Shown here one piece after another: positions 26,195 through 35,217 of a stretch of 64,000 nucleotides of DNA. This stretch comes from JAUWKC01 sp035527845 (GTDB taxonomy: Bacteria; Planctomycetota; Phycisphaerae; Sedimentisphaerales; Anaerobacaceae), in assembly GCA_035527845.1 (NCBI GenBank), contig DATKZT010000044.1, positions 3,032 to 67,031 of the forward strand. The letters are read 5' to 3'. Each line of letters opens with the position of its first letter. Position 1 is the stretch's first letter. Below the pieces are notes generated by a model. That model did not search any database. It had not been told where the DNA came from and saw only the letters and a program-made list of their open reading frames with translations. The position numbers and the translations under genes were made by a program.

Positions 26195-26730
26195 ATTGAG
26201 CTCTCCAGAAAACCGTCTCGCTGAAGGTACTTTGCCATTTTTCGTTTTGCCCTTGTCAGTCTGCCGTTGATGGAGGCCTTTGAAATTCCCAGCACGCTGG
26301 AAATCTCGTCGTAGGACAGGCCGTCATAGTATCGCAGGACTACCAGTTCTCTGGTTGAAACCGGCAACTGCTCAAGGGCCCGACGCACGGCCCGGACGTC
26401 GTCGTCATTGTTGTCGGCGGCTGAGTTGGGTACATCTTCGGTGCGCGTTTGCCTGGCTCTGGCTGTTACCATGTCACTGGCGACATTTCTGCAAATCCGG
26501 GCCAGCCACGGGGCGAACCTTGCTTTGTTTCGCAGGCCTGGCAGGCCGGCGAGGGCCCTTGCAAACGCCTCCTGGGCGGCATCTTCGGCGAGGGCGTGGT
26601 CGGCCAGAACGGAGTAGCCGATTGCCACCATAGAAGGATAGTATCGCGCGGCGAGTTTGCCGAAGCTGTCGATGTTGCCGGCGACGGCGGCTTCAATCAG
26701 TTCTGTTTCCAGCATTTCTGCCACTGCCAA
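26191..26730 (-). CDS. ECF-type RNA polymerase sigma factor
   Basis: The 179-residue product probably starts at TTG 26730, with GAGG seven bases upstream; ATG 26715 is the alternative. Region 2 is visible as DHALAEDAAQEAFARALAGL and FAPWLARICRNVASDMV, and region 4 as LPVSTRELVVLRYYDGLSYDEISSVLGISKASINGRLTRAKRKMAKYL. It is the first gene of a two-gene operon with the anti-sigma-like gene at 24833, overlapping it by four bases. Confidence 0.94.
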   Translation of the reverse strand: MAVAEMLETELIEAAVAGNIDSFGKLAARYYPSMVAIGYSVLADHALAEDAAQEAFARALAGLPGLRNKARFAPWLARICRNVASDMVTARARQTRTEDVPNSAADNNDDDVRAVRRALEQLPVSTRELVVLRYYDGLSYDEISSVLGISKASINGRLTRAKRKMAKYLQRDGFLESSI

Positions 26731-26855
26731 AGGTTAACCTCAAGTCAGCTCTTGCTGTTCCAGCGTCCATTATATTGTCTTATTTCAAGCCGAAAGTAAG
26801 CGCAAAAAATCTTGGTTTGCGCAATTTTACTTCGATTTTTGCCTCACAAGGCGCA

Positions 26856-26895
26856 CAAAAAAAGCCGGGAATAGTCCGCCCCGCCGGAGCGGGCT
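26856..26895 (-). terminator. Probable intrinsic terminator of the 26992 gene
   Basis: On the minus strand CCGCTCC pairs with GGGGCGG, then ACTATTCCCGGC is followed by a seven-T run (26863-26857). The U tract is good, but it stands about 12 bases after the stem, so efficiency is uncertain. Confidence 0.5.
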
Positions 26896-26991
26896 ACGAT
26901 ATGCTCGAGTCAAAACAATGCAGTCGAAAGACCAAGTAAGAAAAGGTAAGTTCCTCACAACTTCCCGTAATTGGGATAGCCTGAGAACCAC

Positions 26992-28689
26992 TCATTTGGC
27001 GTTGAACATGAAGTCAGCATTAAAAATGTCCTCGGGGAATATCGGTGCCGTATCAAGCACAATACGTTTATCGAGCCGCCTTGTCTGCCCACTTTCCGAA
27101 GTGATCTCACTCCATTCGTGCCGGATATGACTCGGATACCACCGCCCGTCCCCTGTCTGCTTTGTCTCCAAAGTAAAACTGCGGCTTGTTTCCTTTCCCT
27201 CTCTAAACGTTGTGCGCTCGACTACCAGATAATCACGTGATGGATCCAACCAGTAGCACTCGGCTTGCGAAGTCGTGAATACAGGATCCGTCCTGATTCT
27301 TTCAGTCGTACTCGACTCAGCAATCTGACGCGCTGCCTTCAAGGGACCTTTAACAATACGAATACCAATCAAACCTTCGTGGTTTGGATCAGCATCCAGA
27401 AACTCATATGTCACGCTCCAATGCGGCCGAGGACTGCCATATATGGGCGGTTCAAACCACGAAAGGACACTCATACTATCGCTCGCCCCACCACCTTGGG
27501 ATCCCATCCTGCCGCGATGGCGATTGAACCTGATTCTCTTGGAAGCCGGGTCCCGATTACCTATGTTTGTGTACGTGCCATCATAAATCTTCTGCCATGA
27601 TATCGCATCGTTGCGTTCATATTCTTCTACCTGTTGAATAGTTAAATCAGGCCAATGGTCCTTAATATCGCCATAAAGGCTTACAAGATGCTTGAAGTCA
27701 CCGGCAGTATACACATCAACCCTTTCACGTTCGCCTTGCTGGCGAAGCATAACAACCTGCCATGGCTTCAAACCGCCGTCCTGCTCTGCCCAACTGTGCA
27801 GAACCATGGCGATATGGTCTCCGTAACCCTCATCAAATCGCCGCTGTATCTCTCTGAGCAGTTTGCTAACCTCCGCATTTGGTCGAAGATCAATTGTCTC
27901 TGCATCCCGCGGGACCCCAAGAGCGTATACTCCTGCCAGCCCTTCGTCGGGATAATGGTAAGTGGTCCTGAACGTTCCCGGCGATCCCTGAATTTTTCCC
28001 TCCGAACTAACCAGTAAGTTCCGCTCAACATCCCTGACCATACGCACGCCCGATGAGGTATGTATAATCTCTACTCGTCTGCCTTCGAGCCTTGAGAACT
28101 CGCGTCTGACGACCTCGATCCCGCGTTCCTTCATCTGCTCAATGCGGTGCGACAACTGCGCCAACGGTGAACGCGCCCCCGGTACGTTGTATTTCTCTGT
28201 CACGGGATGTATCCATAACACATTCTCCCTGCCATCATAGGAGTATCCCACGCCCTCACTGTAGTTGGCATAGTTTATCCTCCCGTCAGAATACGTAAAA
28301 GCCCGAATGGACGGATCAAAACATCGCCACCATTCCTCCACTTCGCTGCCCTGAGCCAATCTTATTTCAGTAATAACGTGCAACCACGGCATTGCCTGCA
28401 TATTCTGCAGCGTCTTTGCCCACGCCGCCGTCGCGCCATCAGGCGGTCCTCCAAAGATGCTAACCCATATCGTCAAGCCAATGATCATTATCACCGCCGC
28501 TGCGGCGTACTTGGTCATTCTGTTTTTCATGATTATTCTCCACATATGAGGCTGTTTCGCGGCTGATGTGGTCCTGTTGGATTGCCCGAGCGCCGCGAAA
28601 GCGTCATTGATAATTCTGTCGTTATACTGTGCTCGCACATTCACAGTTGATTCAGCAAACAGGGTTCTTATTTTATTATCTGGTTTCAT
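26992..28689 (-). CDS. Membrane anti-sigma-like protein with LolA/RseB-like sensor region
   Basis: The 565-residue protein overlaps its ECF sigma gene by four bases. Residues 1-50 are the cytoplasmic part, then MWRIIMKNRMTKYAAAAVIM leads into a membrane helix (about 55-75). The external part starts AAWAKTLQNMQAMPWLHVIT and is beta-rich to about residue 250, like the other members. The C-terminal half (about 250-565) is unique to this gene, with two stretches that look like further sensor-type domains (HWSVTYEFLDADPNHEGLIG; AECYWLDPSRDYLVVERTTF). It probably binds the 28686 sigma factor and releases it on an envelope signal (inference). A second ATG at 28530 with GGAG seven bases upstream could start a shorter form. 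Confidence 0.75.
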   Translation of the reverse strand: MKPDNKIRTLFAESTVNVRAQYNDRIINDAFAALGQSNRTTSAAKQPHMWRIIMKNRMTKYAAAAVIMIIGLTIWVSIFGGPPDGATAAWAKTLQNMQAMPWLHVITEIRLAQGSEVEEWWRCFDPSIRAFTYSDGRINYANYSEGVGYSYDGRENVLWIHPVTEKYNVPGARSPLAQLSHRIEQMKERGIEVVRREFSRLEGRRVEIIHTSSGVRMVRDVERNLLVSSEGKIQGSPGTFRTTYHYPDEGLAGVYALGVPRDAETIDLRPNAEVSKLLREIQRRFDEGYGDHIAMVLHSWAEQDGGLKPWQVVMLRQQGERERVDVYTAGDFKHLVSLYGDIKDHWPDLTIQQVEEYERNDAISWQKIYDGTYTNIGNRDPASKRIRFNRHRGRMGSQGGGASDSMSVLSWFEPPIYGSPRPHWSVTYEFLDADPNHEGLIGIRIVKGPLKAARQIAESSTTERIRTDPVFTTSQAECYWLDPSRDYLVVERTTFREGKETSRSFTLETKQTGDGRWYPSHIRHEWSEITSESGQTRRLDKRIVLDTAPIFPEDIFNADFMFNAK

Positions 28690-29225
28690 ATAGGCGCCTC
28701 GCCATCCATTATTGACCGCAGTTTAGCAATTCCGTATCTGTACCGACTCTTGACGGTGTTGACCGGCAGGCCGAGAGACTGAGCGACGGCCCGCAATCGC
28801 ATCCTGCCGTGTATGTGCAGGACAATCACTTCGCGCTGCTCTTGCGGCAGCTTTTCGAGGGCCGAGCTCAACTCTTCGAGCCGTTCATTCCAGCTAACTT
28901 CGCGGCTCGGTTCGCTCGTATCAGGGGCGGTTACACGAGCCTGCTCAAGGCCGAGGCACCGGTGTTGCCTTGCTCGCAGAAGGTCGCGAACGCGATTGGC
29001 AACCGATGTTGCCAAGTAAGCCTTCAGGCTCCTCTTTAGATGCAAGTTCCGAGAGGTGCGAGCGAAGCCAACGAAGGCGTCATGCACGGCATCTTCGGCA
29101 ATCGTGAGGTCATGCGAGAGGGCAATCGCCACAATCAGCAGATCATCTCTGTACTTTTCATAGATTCGACGCAGGGCGTCCCTGTCCCCCTGCCTGCATC
29201 TATTTACGAGTGACCTGTCTTCCAT
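28686..29225 (-). CDS. ECF-type RNA polymerase sigma factor
   Basis: The 179-residue protein begins at ATG 29225 (MEDRSLVNRCRQGDRDALRR). Region 2 shows LTIAEDAVHDAFVGFARTS and LKAYLATSVANRVRDLLRAR; region 4 is LPQEQREVIVLHIHGRMRLRAVAQSLGLPVNTVKSRYRYGIAKLRS. It is closely related to the sigma factors at 53248 and 55733 (RRIYEKY, SLKxYLATxVANRxRD, SRYRYGLxKLRS), so these are recent paralogues. It overlaps the anti-sigma gene by four bases. A motif shared with the frameshifted sigma gene lies upstream (29263-29297). Confidence 0.95.
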   Translation of the reverse strand: MEDRSLVNRCRQGDRDALRRIYEKYRDDLLIVAIALSHDLTIAEDAVHDAFVGFARTSRNLHLKRSLKAYLATSVANRVRDLLRARQHRCLGLEQARVTAPDTSEPSREVSWNERLEELSSALEKLPQEQREVIVLHIHGRMRLRAVAQSLGLPVNTVKSRYRYGIAKLRSIMDGEAPI

Positions 29226-29262
29226 CTGGTTAACCTTGTGGGCCGGCCGTGAACGTTCGTCG

Positions 29263-29297
29263 CTAATATGACGGGCGGACGCCCCATTTGGGTCTAA
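29263..29297 (-). promoter_or_regulatory. Promoter-like motif shared by sigma operons, copy 1
   Basis: On the minus strand TTAGA (29297-29293), 23 bases, ATATTAG (29269-29263), then CGACGAACG. The same two boxes with exactly 23 bases between them are upstream of the sigma gene at 56279. It does not match the sigma-70 consensus, so an ECF-specific autoregulated promoter is possible (inference). Confidence 0.45.
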
Positions 29298-29349
29298 AGA
29301 AAATCAGCACCTTTGGTGATTTTATGGTTTTCTGTGCTGAGGAAAAATG

Positions 29350-29379
29350 AAAAAGGCCGGGCTGAAGTGGGCCCGGCCT
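29350..29379 (-). terminator. Intrinsic terminator of the 29407 gene
   Basis: AGGCCGGG (29354-29361) pairs with CCCGGCCT (29372-29379); the minus-strand transcript then reads TTTTTC. Confidence 0.75.
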
Positions 29380-29406
29380 GTGTTTGCTTGTGTTAACGGT
29401 GAGGTT

Positions 29407-32130
29407 TTAATTTTCTCGTCGGGCCTTCATCAGCAGCCATTTTGCCCTGTCGAGATTGTTCCAGCGGCTGACGGCCCAGTCCCTGTCCCTGTAGCCGGTC
29501 CATCCCCCAGTTAAGGTTTGTTTGAGGCTGCTAATGTTGTCATAAATCCTAAAGTCGGGCTTTGCACTTTCTATTTCGGTAATATACTCCTGTGCCAGGT
29601 CGAGATGGCCCTGCTCAATCATGTTCCTGGCGACGATAACGCGGTTTGTGAAGACCGCAGACGCATCGGCGAGCATGTAAACTCCCGAAGGCTTCTGCCA
29701 AAATCCGGCGGCTTTTAGTTCTGCCTCGATGCCATCGATAGTGTTTTTGGCTTCTTCGAATCGGCCGAAGTGAGCGAGGCACTGGGCGATTTCAAGTCTG
29801 ACCCATGCTTTGCGCCTAATATCTCTTTCACTCTTGTCGCCGAGCGTCTTATGCCAGTCCGGTTCGTTCATATCGAGGATTCCTTTATAGGCCCTTATGG
29901 CTTCTTCAGGCCTGTCATTATCGCGAAAAGACCCCGCTTCACTCAATGCGGCGTCCCAAGCGTCGGGGTTTGCCTCTTTGTCAAATTGCTCTTTCCATTG
30001 AGGGAACTGCTGTTTCAATTCTTCGATAGTTGCCGCACTTGGTTTGGGGACCTGAACTTTGACAGACCACGGAATAGTGAAATCGTATCTTGTTCCCACG
30101 CCGCCGGGGATGAATTCGCGCAAAAACGCGCTGAACTCCAGCTCGATCTCTGGTCCTGCGCCCTTTAGCTGGAGCAGTTGCATCCCGTCGGGGGCGTGTT
30201 TGTATCGGCGTTTTGTCAATTCGTAACCGCCTTTGTTGAGATAAGGTCCACCGGCCCATTTGCTGTGGTCGGGCCGCCCGCTTTCATCGGCGGGGGATTT
30301 TATTTCAAGCAGTACTATCCCATCTTCGCTGGCGGCGATTCTCGTAATTTCAGGCTTGGGAGCCTTCTGGAGTTCCTTCAATGCTGCAGGGATGGCAGTC
30401 ATCTGAGGCAGGGCACCGCGGAGCTTCCTGACACGCTCCTGGTGGTGCTTCACTTCCGAGCCGCTCATGCTCAACAGCTTTTGCTTTGCTTCCTCCAGCC
30501 TCTCTATTACGGGCCAGAATTCGCTTTCACGTCCGGCGTTATAGAGCCAAAGCAGGTATCTGGCAAGAAGATCATCCATGGAGAAATCCTGAAAAGGTTT
30601 TTCCAACGCAGTTGCCAGGAGCTTCTCTTCGAAGAGCTGATACGCGTCGCCCTCGTCACCCAACTGTTTTAGGAGATTCACTTTGCTCAACAGATGTCGC
30701 GGCGAATCCGGATTTTGTCTCAAGGCTTCTTCAACCGGTGTCAGCCGCTCCATTAGGGTCTTGCCGCCGAACTGGCTCACGGCCTGACTTTTCCAGAAAG
30801 GCTTTCTTGCCTGGTCGGCCTGGTACCACGAATCGGGTATTGCGCTGACCGTGGATTTGGGGACTTCGACGACCTCTTGATGGATTATCCTGTCGTAGCC
30901 TATGCCGCCTTTGTTCAAATCATTATCCCAATAAATGTATCGCAGTGTAATGGTGTGCTTTGCCTGTCCCCGTATGAACGGCTGGACGGGTGTGTAATAT
31001 TGGTGCAGGGGGTCTGCCGTCTCCGTTGGTTTGCGGCCCGGACAGTAACTGTAGTACCGCAGGTAGACGTTACCCCAGTTATCACGGAGCTCCTGGTGAT
31101 ATTCTCCGGGGACATGGCCACCATTGGGACTTCTGTTTTCCGGGTCAATCGAAACTATCAAGAGATCTTCATTGTCACTGGCTTCTATACTTACGAACTC
31201 AGGGGCCTGGTAGCCGCCACGGACCTGGTAAATCTGTGCTGCGTCTTTCGCTTTTCCGCCGAGGAGTCCCTGGCCGATCCTGTAAAATTGGTGTGCTTTT
31301 TCCGGCCGCTTGCTCTTTACTTGTTCTTCAAAGTGCTCGGGGTCAAAGAAATCATCAGGCTGCGGGTCAGTGTAATCAATAACGGCAAGTATCGTCTCAT
31401 TCCACTGTGGAGAAAACAGCTTCAAGCGAATCGGCAGGCGGGATTTACGCATCACCCATATCCGCACCCAGTGTTCGCTGTTTCTATGGCTGTAATCGAA
31501 GACCTCGACATCCTCATTGGCAAGTCCGGGCATTGTGACAACGGGCTCGGCCGGTGGTACATTTTCACGAAACACAGTTCGGAGAATTGCGTCAAGCAAA
31601 GAATCGCTTTGGAGAGTAAGGCGAATTGCATCTGGTGGTACGGGAGAGCTGGCAACCTTATCAGGATCTACAAAAGCTTTCCTACCGACATCAAATAGTT
31701 TTGATTCATTACCTTTAACGAACTGGACCATGCCAAGGCCGTGGCCGCGCCAAGTGTCGGGCCTTTTGTAGTACAGCTCAAGTCTGACCTGCTCAGAATC
31801 ATCGGTATCTTCGACAAAGACACTCATGTGAACTTGACCGACTTTTTCCATCGCAGCGACAACGTCGGCCCAGGCCACACTTTCACCGGTTTTCGCCAGG
31901 AAAATGACCAACATAATCACCACGGCCGCTGCCAGTGCGCCGACTGTGGCTTTGCGAAAGACTTCCACCACGCGATTGACTCTCTGGATGCGCCGGCTTT
32001 CCTCGAATGCCAAGAGCCGGACAGCGCCGGCGAAGGCCTGCGAAATTTCAACTCCGCTCTTGTGGACGTCATCGGGCACCTCTGCGCTGCCGATGGTTTT
32101 AAGGAGTTGTTCAATGTTTTCTATTTCCAT
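29407..32130 (-). CDS. Large membrane anti-sigma-like protein with C-terminal TPR-like region
   Basis: The 907-residue protein starts one base after the ECF sigma gene ends. A cytoplasmic segment (1-65) precedes a single helix at about 66-85 (VGALAAAVVIMLVIFLAK). The external region opens with SVAWADVVAAMEKVGQVHMS, clearly related to the start of the sensor regions at 26992 and 53985, and continues beta-rich to about 330. The middle (about 330-700) is not recognised but includes EGIVLLEIKSPADESG-type strands. The last 200 residues (DRPEEAIRAYKGILDMNEPD, RKAWVRLEIAQCLAHFGRFE) form TPR-like helices. It lacks the IIMKSRMTK segment of the other paralogues. Likely the regulator of the sigma factor at 32132. 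Confidence 0.72.
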   Translation of the reverse strand: MEIENIEQLLKTIGSAEVPDDVHKSGVEISQAFAGAVRLLAFEESRRIQRVNRVVEVFRKATVGALAAAVVIMLVIFLAKTGESVAWADVVAAMEKVGQVHMSVFVEDTDDSEQVRLELYYKRPDTWRGHGLGMVQFVKGNESKLFDVGRKAFVDPDKVASSPVPPDAIRLTLQSDSLLDAILRTVFRENVPPAEPVVTMPGLANEDVEVFDYSHRNSEHWVRIWVMRKSRLPIRLKLFSPQWNETILAVIDYTDPQPDDFFDPEHFEEQVKSKRPEKAHQFYRIGQGLLGGKAKDAAQIYQVRGGYQAPEFVSIEASDNEDLLIVSIDPENRSPNGGHVPGEYHQELRDNWGNVYLRYYSYCPGRKPTETADPLHQYYTPVQPFIRGQAKHTITLRYIYWDNDLNKGGIGYDRIIHQEVVEVPKSTVSAIPDSWYQADQARKPFWKSQAVSQFGGKTLMERLTPVEEALRQNPDSPRHLLSKVNLLKQLGDEGDAYQLFEEKLLATALEKPFQDFSMDDLLARYLLWLYNAGRESEFWPVIERLEEAKQKLLSMSGSEVKHHQERVRKLRGALPQMTAIPAALKELQKAPKPEITRIAASEDGIVLLEIKSPADESGRPDHSKWAGGPYLNKGGYELTKRRYKHAPDGMQLLQLKGAGPEIELEFSAFLREFIPGGVGTRYDFTIPWSVKVQVPKPSAATIEELKQQFPQWKEQFDKEANPDAWDAALSEAGSFRDNDRPEEAIRAYKGILDMNEPDWHKTLGDKSERDIRRKAWVRLEIAQCLAHFGRFEEAKNTIDGIEAELKAAGFWQKPSGVYMLADASAVFTNRVIVARNMIEQGHLDLAQEYITEIESAKPDFRIYDNISSLKQTLTGGWTGYRDRDWAVSRWNNLDRAKWLLMKARREN

Positions 32131-32131
32131 T

Positions 32132-32653
32132 CTATTGCCCCTGTTCTTTCAAAGCGGCCAGCTTATTCTTTAGAGTCGCCAGCGCTTTTGACACATGTGA
32201 CCTGGCGCCGGCTTGGGAGCAGCCTAATTTATCGGCGATGTCACTGTATTGCTGCTGCTCGAAGTATCGCATTACGATGGCCTTGGACTGCCTGGCCGGG
32301 AGCTGGACTATAGCCTGCCTTACTTTTTGTGCCAATTCAGTATCGTCGGCCGCCTTTTGCGGGTCTTTCTGGATACCGATGGGGTCTTGGCTGATTTGGC
32401 CGTCCCGGCCGATTTTGTTTCGCCAGGCCCTCGAGTTTGCCGTCAGTGCAATGCGGTAGATGTAGGCGCCGGCCTTTTTGCCGTTCAGCTTTTCGATGTG
32501 CTTCCATATACCCAGCATTGCGTACTGCAATGCCTCGGCGAAAAGCTCTCTGTCGCCGGTCAGCTTCCACAGGACCGATGACAAAAACTCAATATGACGA
32601 TGCTGCACCTTTTCGAATATCTCAACGCGTTTCGAATGTTTCATCCAGGGCAC
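32132..32653 (-). CDS. ECF-type RNA polymerase sigma factor, divergent
   Basis: The 173-residue product starts at GTG 32653 or ATG 32644. Region 2 is KLTGDRELFAEALQYAMLGIWKHIEKLNGKKAGAYIYRIAL in outline, and region 4 is LPARQSKAIVMRYFEQQQYSDIADKLGCSQAGARSHVSKALATLKNKL. It is less like the other sigma factors in the window than they are like each other. It forms an operon with the 907-residue membrane protein at 29407. TTATTATTAGGTGG lies about 35 bases upstream and partly resembles the shared motif at 29263. Confidence 0.9.
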   Translation of the reverse strand: MPWMKHSKRVEIFEKVQHRHIEFLSSVLWKLTGDRELFAEALQYAMLGIWKHIEKLNGKKAGAYIYRIALTANSRAWRNKIGRDGQISQDPIGIQKDPQKAADDTELAQKVRQAIVQLPARQSKAIVMRYFEQQQYSDIADKLGCSQAGARSHVSKALATLKNKLAALKEQGQ

Positions 32654-32802
32654 CGCGATCTCGATTGAACATATCCAATTCCACCTAATAATAACCGCCG
32701 ACAGTGGATTATGTGTAAATCATTTTTCGGCAGACCTTGCGGTTGCAGCATGGGGGTTCGCGTGTTCAGAGGCTGCAATCTTCTGTTGAAAACCGAAGAA
32801 GG

Positions 32803-32931
32803 TGTCACTCCGAGCGGACGTCGGCGAGCTCAGTTGAGCCGAGTCCGCCAAAGGCGGACGAAGTCGAGGAATCTATTTGAATAGATTTCTCCGCTCCGGG
32901 CCGCTTTGCGGCCCTTCGGTCGAAATGACGG
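32803..32931. repeat. Inverted-repeat intergenic element
   Basis: The centre is a perfect palindrome, AATCTATT-TG-AATAGATT (32870-32887). The arms read GTCACTCCGAGCGGA outward on the left and, on the right, TTCGGTCGAAATGAC, which are imperfect complements. This arrangement (gtcattccgag..gaggaatct / agatttctc..cggaatgac) is common among dispersed elements in environmental genomes; only one copy is in view. Confidence 0.6.
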
Positions 32932-33062
32932 TAGGTGGAAGGCCTGTGCGGTCTACGGTGAGCGGAAGGCCTTCGCGGCCGTTCCGTCGAGACGACAGAG
33001 AGCCTCGAGCAAGTTTTCAACAAACCAAGGGTCTAACAAATCCTTATTGTCGTGTGTTTGGA

Positions 33063-33080
33063 TTCCTGCTTTCGCAGGAA
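33063..33080. repeat. Short hairpin repeat
   Basis: TTCCTGC-TTTC-GCAGGAA followed by TGACGGGC is a perfect 7-bp stem. This 'ggattcctgctttcgcaggaatgac' type of sequence is a common dispersed repeat of bacterial intergenic regions. Confidence 0.55.
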
Positions 33081-33126
33081 TGACGGGCGCATATAGAGGC
33101 GGCAGTTTCGGTTTTGGGAGATTGGC

Positions 33127-35202
33127 TCAGGGATTCTTTTGTTTTGTCAGGGCGGCTTCGAGTTGTCGTCGGGCCTTGGTGAGGTCGGGATTGATTTGCA
33201 GGGCGCGGCGGTATTCCTTTATGGCCTCATCGGTTTTGCCCTGGCGCTCGAGGAGGAAGCCAAGGTTGAAGTACATTTCGAAATCATCAGGTCGGGCCTT
33301 GAGCACAATCTGAAACTGCTCTATGGCCTGGTCATCTCTGCCGAGAGAAGCCAGAGCCAGTCCCAGTCGGCCGTGGGCGATTATGTTGTCCGGCTCAAGC
33401 TCTATCGCTTTATTGTAGCACTCGACGGCCTCTTCGTGCGCACCTTGCTGGGCCAATTCGAGGCCCAGATTGCTCCACGCCTCGACGTAATCAGGTTTGA
33501 GCCGGACCGCCTCGCGGTACTCGGTGACGGCCTCCGTATTTGCTCCGCTCTGGGCAAGGGCCCGTGCGAGATTGTGGTGTGCGACCGCGAGGTCCGGCGC
33601 AAGGCTTACGGCCTTCTTGTACTGTTCGATGGCCTCATCGGTCTTGTGCAGGTCCATCAGGGCATTGCCGAGGTTGGTATAGACCTCGGCGGACCTGGGC
33701 CTGAGTTTCAAGGCCTTTTGGTAGTGTTCGATGGCCTGCTCAATCCTGCCGGTGTCACTGAGCAGGTTGGCGTAATTATTTTCCATTACGAAATTGTCGG
33801 TTGTCACGTCGAGTGCGTGTTTGAACAATGCGGCGCTGTCTTTGAAGTGTCTTAGCTGCAAGCGGGTGCACACGGCGGCGGCCGGCAGCACGACGGCAGC
33901 GGCCAGCACGGCAGCAATCCTCAAGTGCCGCCATTTGGCAACGAGGTCTTTGACGCCCCAGGCGAGTATAACAAGAAGGCCTATCATGGTTATATACATG
34001 TAGCGGTCGGCCCTGGCCTGTGCGCCGACCTGGACAAGGCCGATTACGGGGACGAGCGTGCCGACGTACCAGAGCCAGCCGACGGCGAGGTACTTTCGTC
34101 GCAGGCCGAAATAGATGAAAAAGATTGTCAGCAGCACCAGCAGCGCTGCGGAGACCACCACTTTAGTGCGTGAAAAGTTGCCCGCGGGGTGGGGATAGAA
34201 TACTGCCAGGCCGCTGGGCCAGAACATCTTTTCGATATAGGTCAAATAGGAAATGACGGCGTTGGCCGCCCGTGACTTCAAGGTCAGCTTCTCGAGTGCC
34301 GAGACCACGCCGCCGCTCTTTTGGGCGTTGTAGGTTATGATGCTCAGGACTGCCGTCAGGATAAACAGCGGCACCTTTTCCAGAATCAGCAGGGGGAGGG
34401 ACGTCCCCTGATTACTATTATTTGGTGCGTCGATCTCCGGCAGGTCTTCCTGCGATTGCGCGGGGGTGATTTGGATTTCGGCTTTGCGTTTTAGTCGCAG
34501 GCGGTCCAAAGGCCAATAGTCCAGAAGCAGCAGAACGCAGGGCAATGTCACGACCATGGGTTTGGTCATGATGCACAGGGCGAAAACCAGAACGACCGCC
34601 AGCAGTCTTAGCAGGCCGGGGCGGCTGGCGTATCGCACGTACGCGCCGATGGTCAGTATCCAGAAAAGTCCGCTCAGTACGTTCTTGCGCTCGGAGAGCC
34701 AGGCCACGGATTCGACCTGGAGGGGATGCAAGCCGAAGACGGCGGCTACAAATGCGCTCGGCCACATCGCGTCGGTCATCTTCGTCAGGACCCAAAAGAG
34801 CAGCAGCGTATTGGCGAGGTGAATGAGCAGGCTGGTCAGATGATGGCGGCCCGCGGAAAGGCCGTACAATTGACAGTCCAGCATCTGGGTGAGCGTAGTG
34901 AGGGGGTGCCACATATAGTAATGCGATTCGGTGAAGGCCCCGATGAGGGATTGCGGGGTAATTCCGCCGGTGATATTTCGGTTGTCGGTTATGTATCTGT
35001 CGTCGTCATATTTGACGAAGTCGTATTTCAGGACGGGCCAGTAGGTCGCAAGGACGGCGGCGGCCATTGCGATCGATAGGACGGCAAAAGCGGCGGGGCG
35101 GTGCGCCTTTGTGTCGCGGCGGCCGTCCTTATTATCAGGGCCCATGCGTCCGTTCATGATTTCACCAATTGCGCCAAGCACGGCATTTTGTTCAAGGGAC
35201 AT
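33127..35202 (-). CDS. Polytopic membrane protein with C-terminal TPR repeats (TMTC-like)
   Basis: The 691-residue product has an N-terminal half of about 10-12 membrane helices and a C-terminal half of TPR repeats. The N-terminal loop WPVLKYDFVKYDDDRYI and the segments ADAMWPSAFVAAVFGLHPLQ-like and SVAWLSERKNVLSGLFW match bacterial relatives of the TMTC/GT-C glycosyltransferase-like family common in planctomycetes. From about residue 445 on there are seven or so TPRs (IEQAIEHYQKALKLRPRSAE, TDEAIEQYKKAVSLAPDLAV and so on). GT-C proteins transfer sugars from lipid carriers; whether this one is catalytic is not shown. The start could also be ATG at residue 16 (MNGRMGPDN). It lies 15 bases after purC and may be transcribed with it. 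Confidence 0.85.
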   Translation of the reverse strand: MSLEQNAVLGAIGEIMNGRMGPDNKDGRRDTKAHRPAAFAVLSIAMAAAVLATYWPVLKYDFVKYDDDRYITDNRNITGGITPQSLIGAFTESHYYMWHPLTTLTQMLDCQLYGLSAGRHHLTSLLIHLANTLLLFWVLTKMTDAMWPSAFVAAVFGLHPLQVESVAWLSERKNVLSGLFWILTIGAYVRYASRPGLLRLLAVVLVFALCIMTKPMVVTLPCVLLLLDYWPLDRLRLKRKAEIQITPAQSQEDLPEIDAPNNSNQGTSLPLLILEKVPLFILTAVLSIITYNAQKSGGVVSALEKLTLKSRAANAVISYLTYIEKMFWPSGLAVFYPHPAGNFSRTKVVVSAALLVLLTIFFIYFGLRRKYLAVGWLWYVGTLVPVIGLVQVGAQARADRYMYITMIGLLVILAWGVKDLVAKWRHLRIAAVLAAAVVLPAAAVCTRLQLRHFKDSAALFKHALDVTTDNFVMENNYANLLSDTGRIEQAIEHYQKALKLRPRSAEVYTNLGNALMDLHKTDEAIEQYKKAVSLAPDLAVAHHNLARALAQSGANTEAVTEYREAVRLKPDYVEAWSNLGLELAQQGAHEEAVECYNKAIELEPDNIIAHGRLGLALASLGRDDQAIEQFQIVLKARPDDFEMYFNLGFLLERQGKTDEAIKEYRRALQINPDLTKARRQLEAALTKQKNP

Positions 35203-35217
35203 GCCCGGTCAGCGGGT

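Larger units (their letters stand above)
32654..33126. other. 473-base intergenic region with repeats
   Basis: Between divergently oriented transcription ends and starts, this stretch holds an inverted-repeat element (32803-32931) and a short hairpin repeat (33063-33080). There is no credible coding region. Confidence 0.6.
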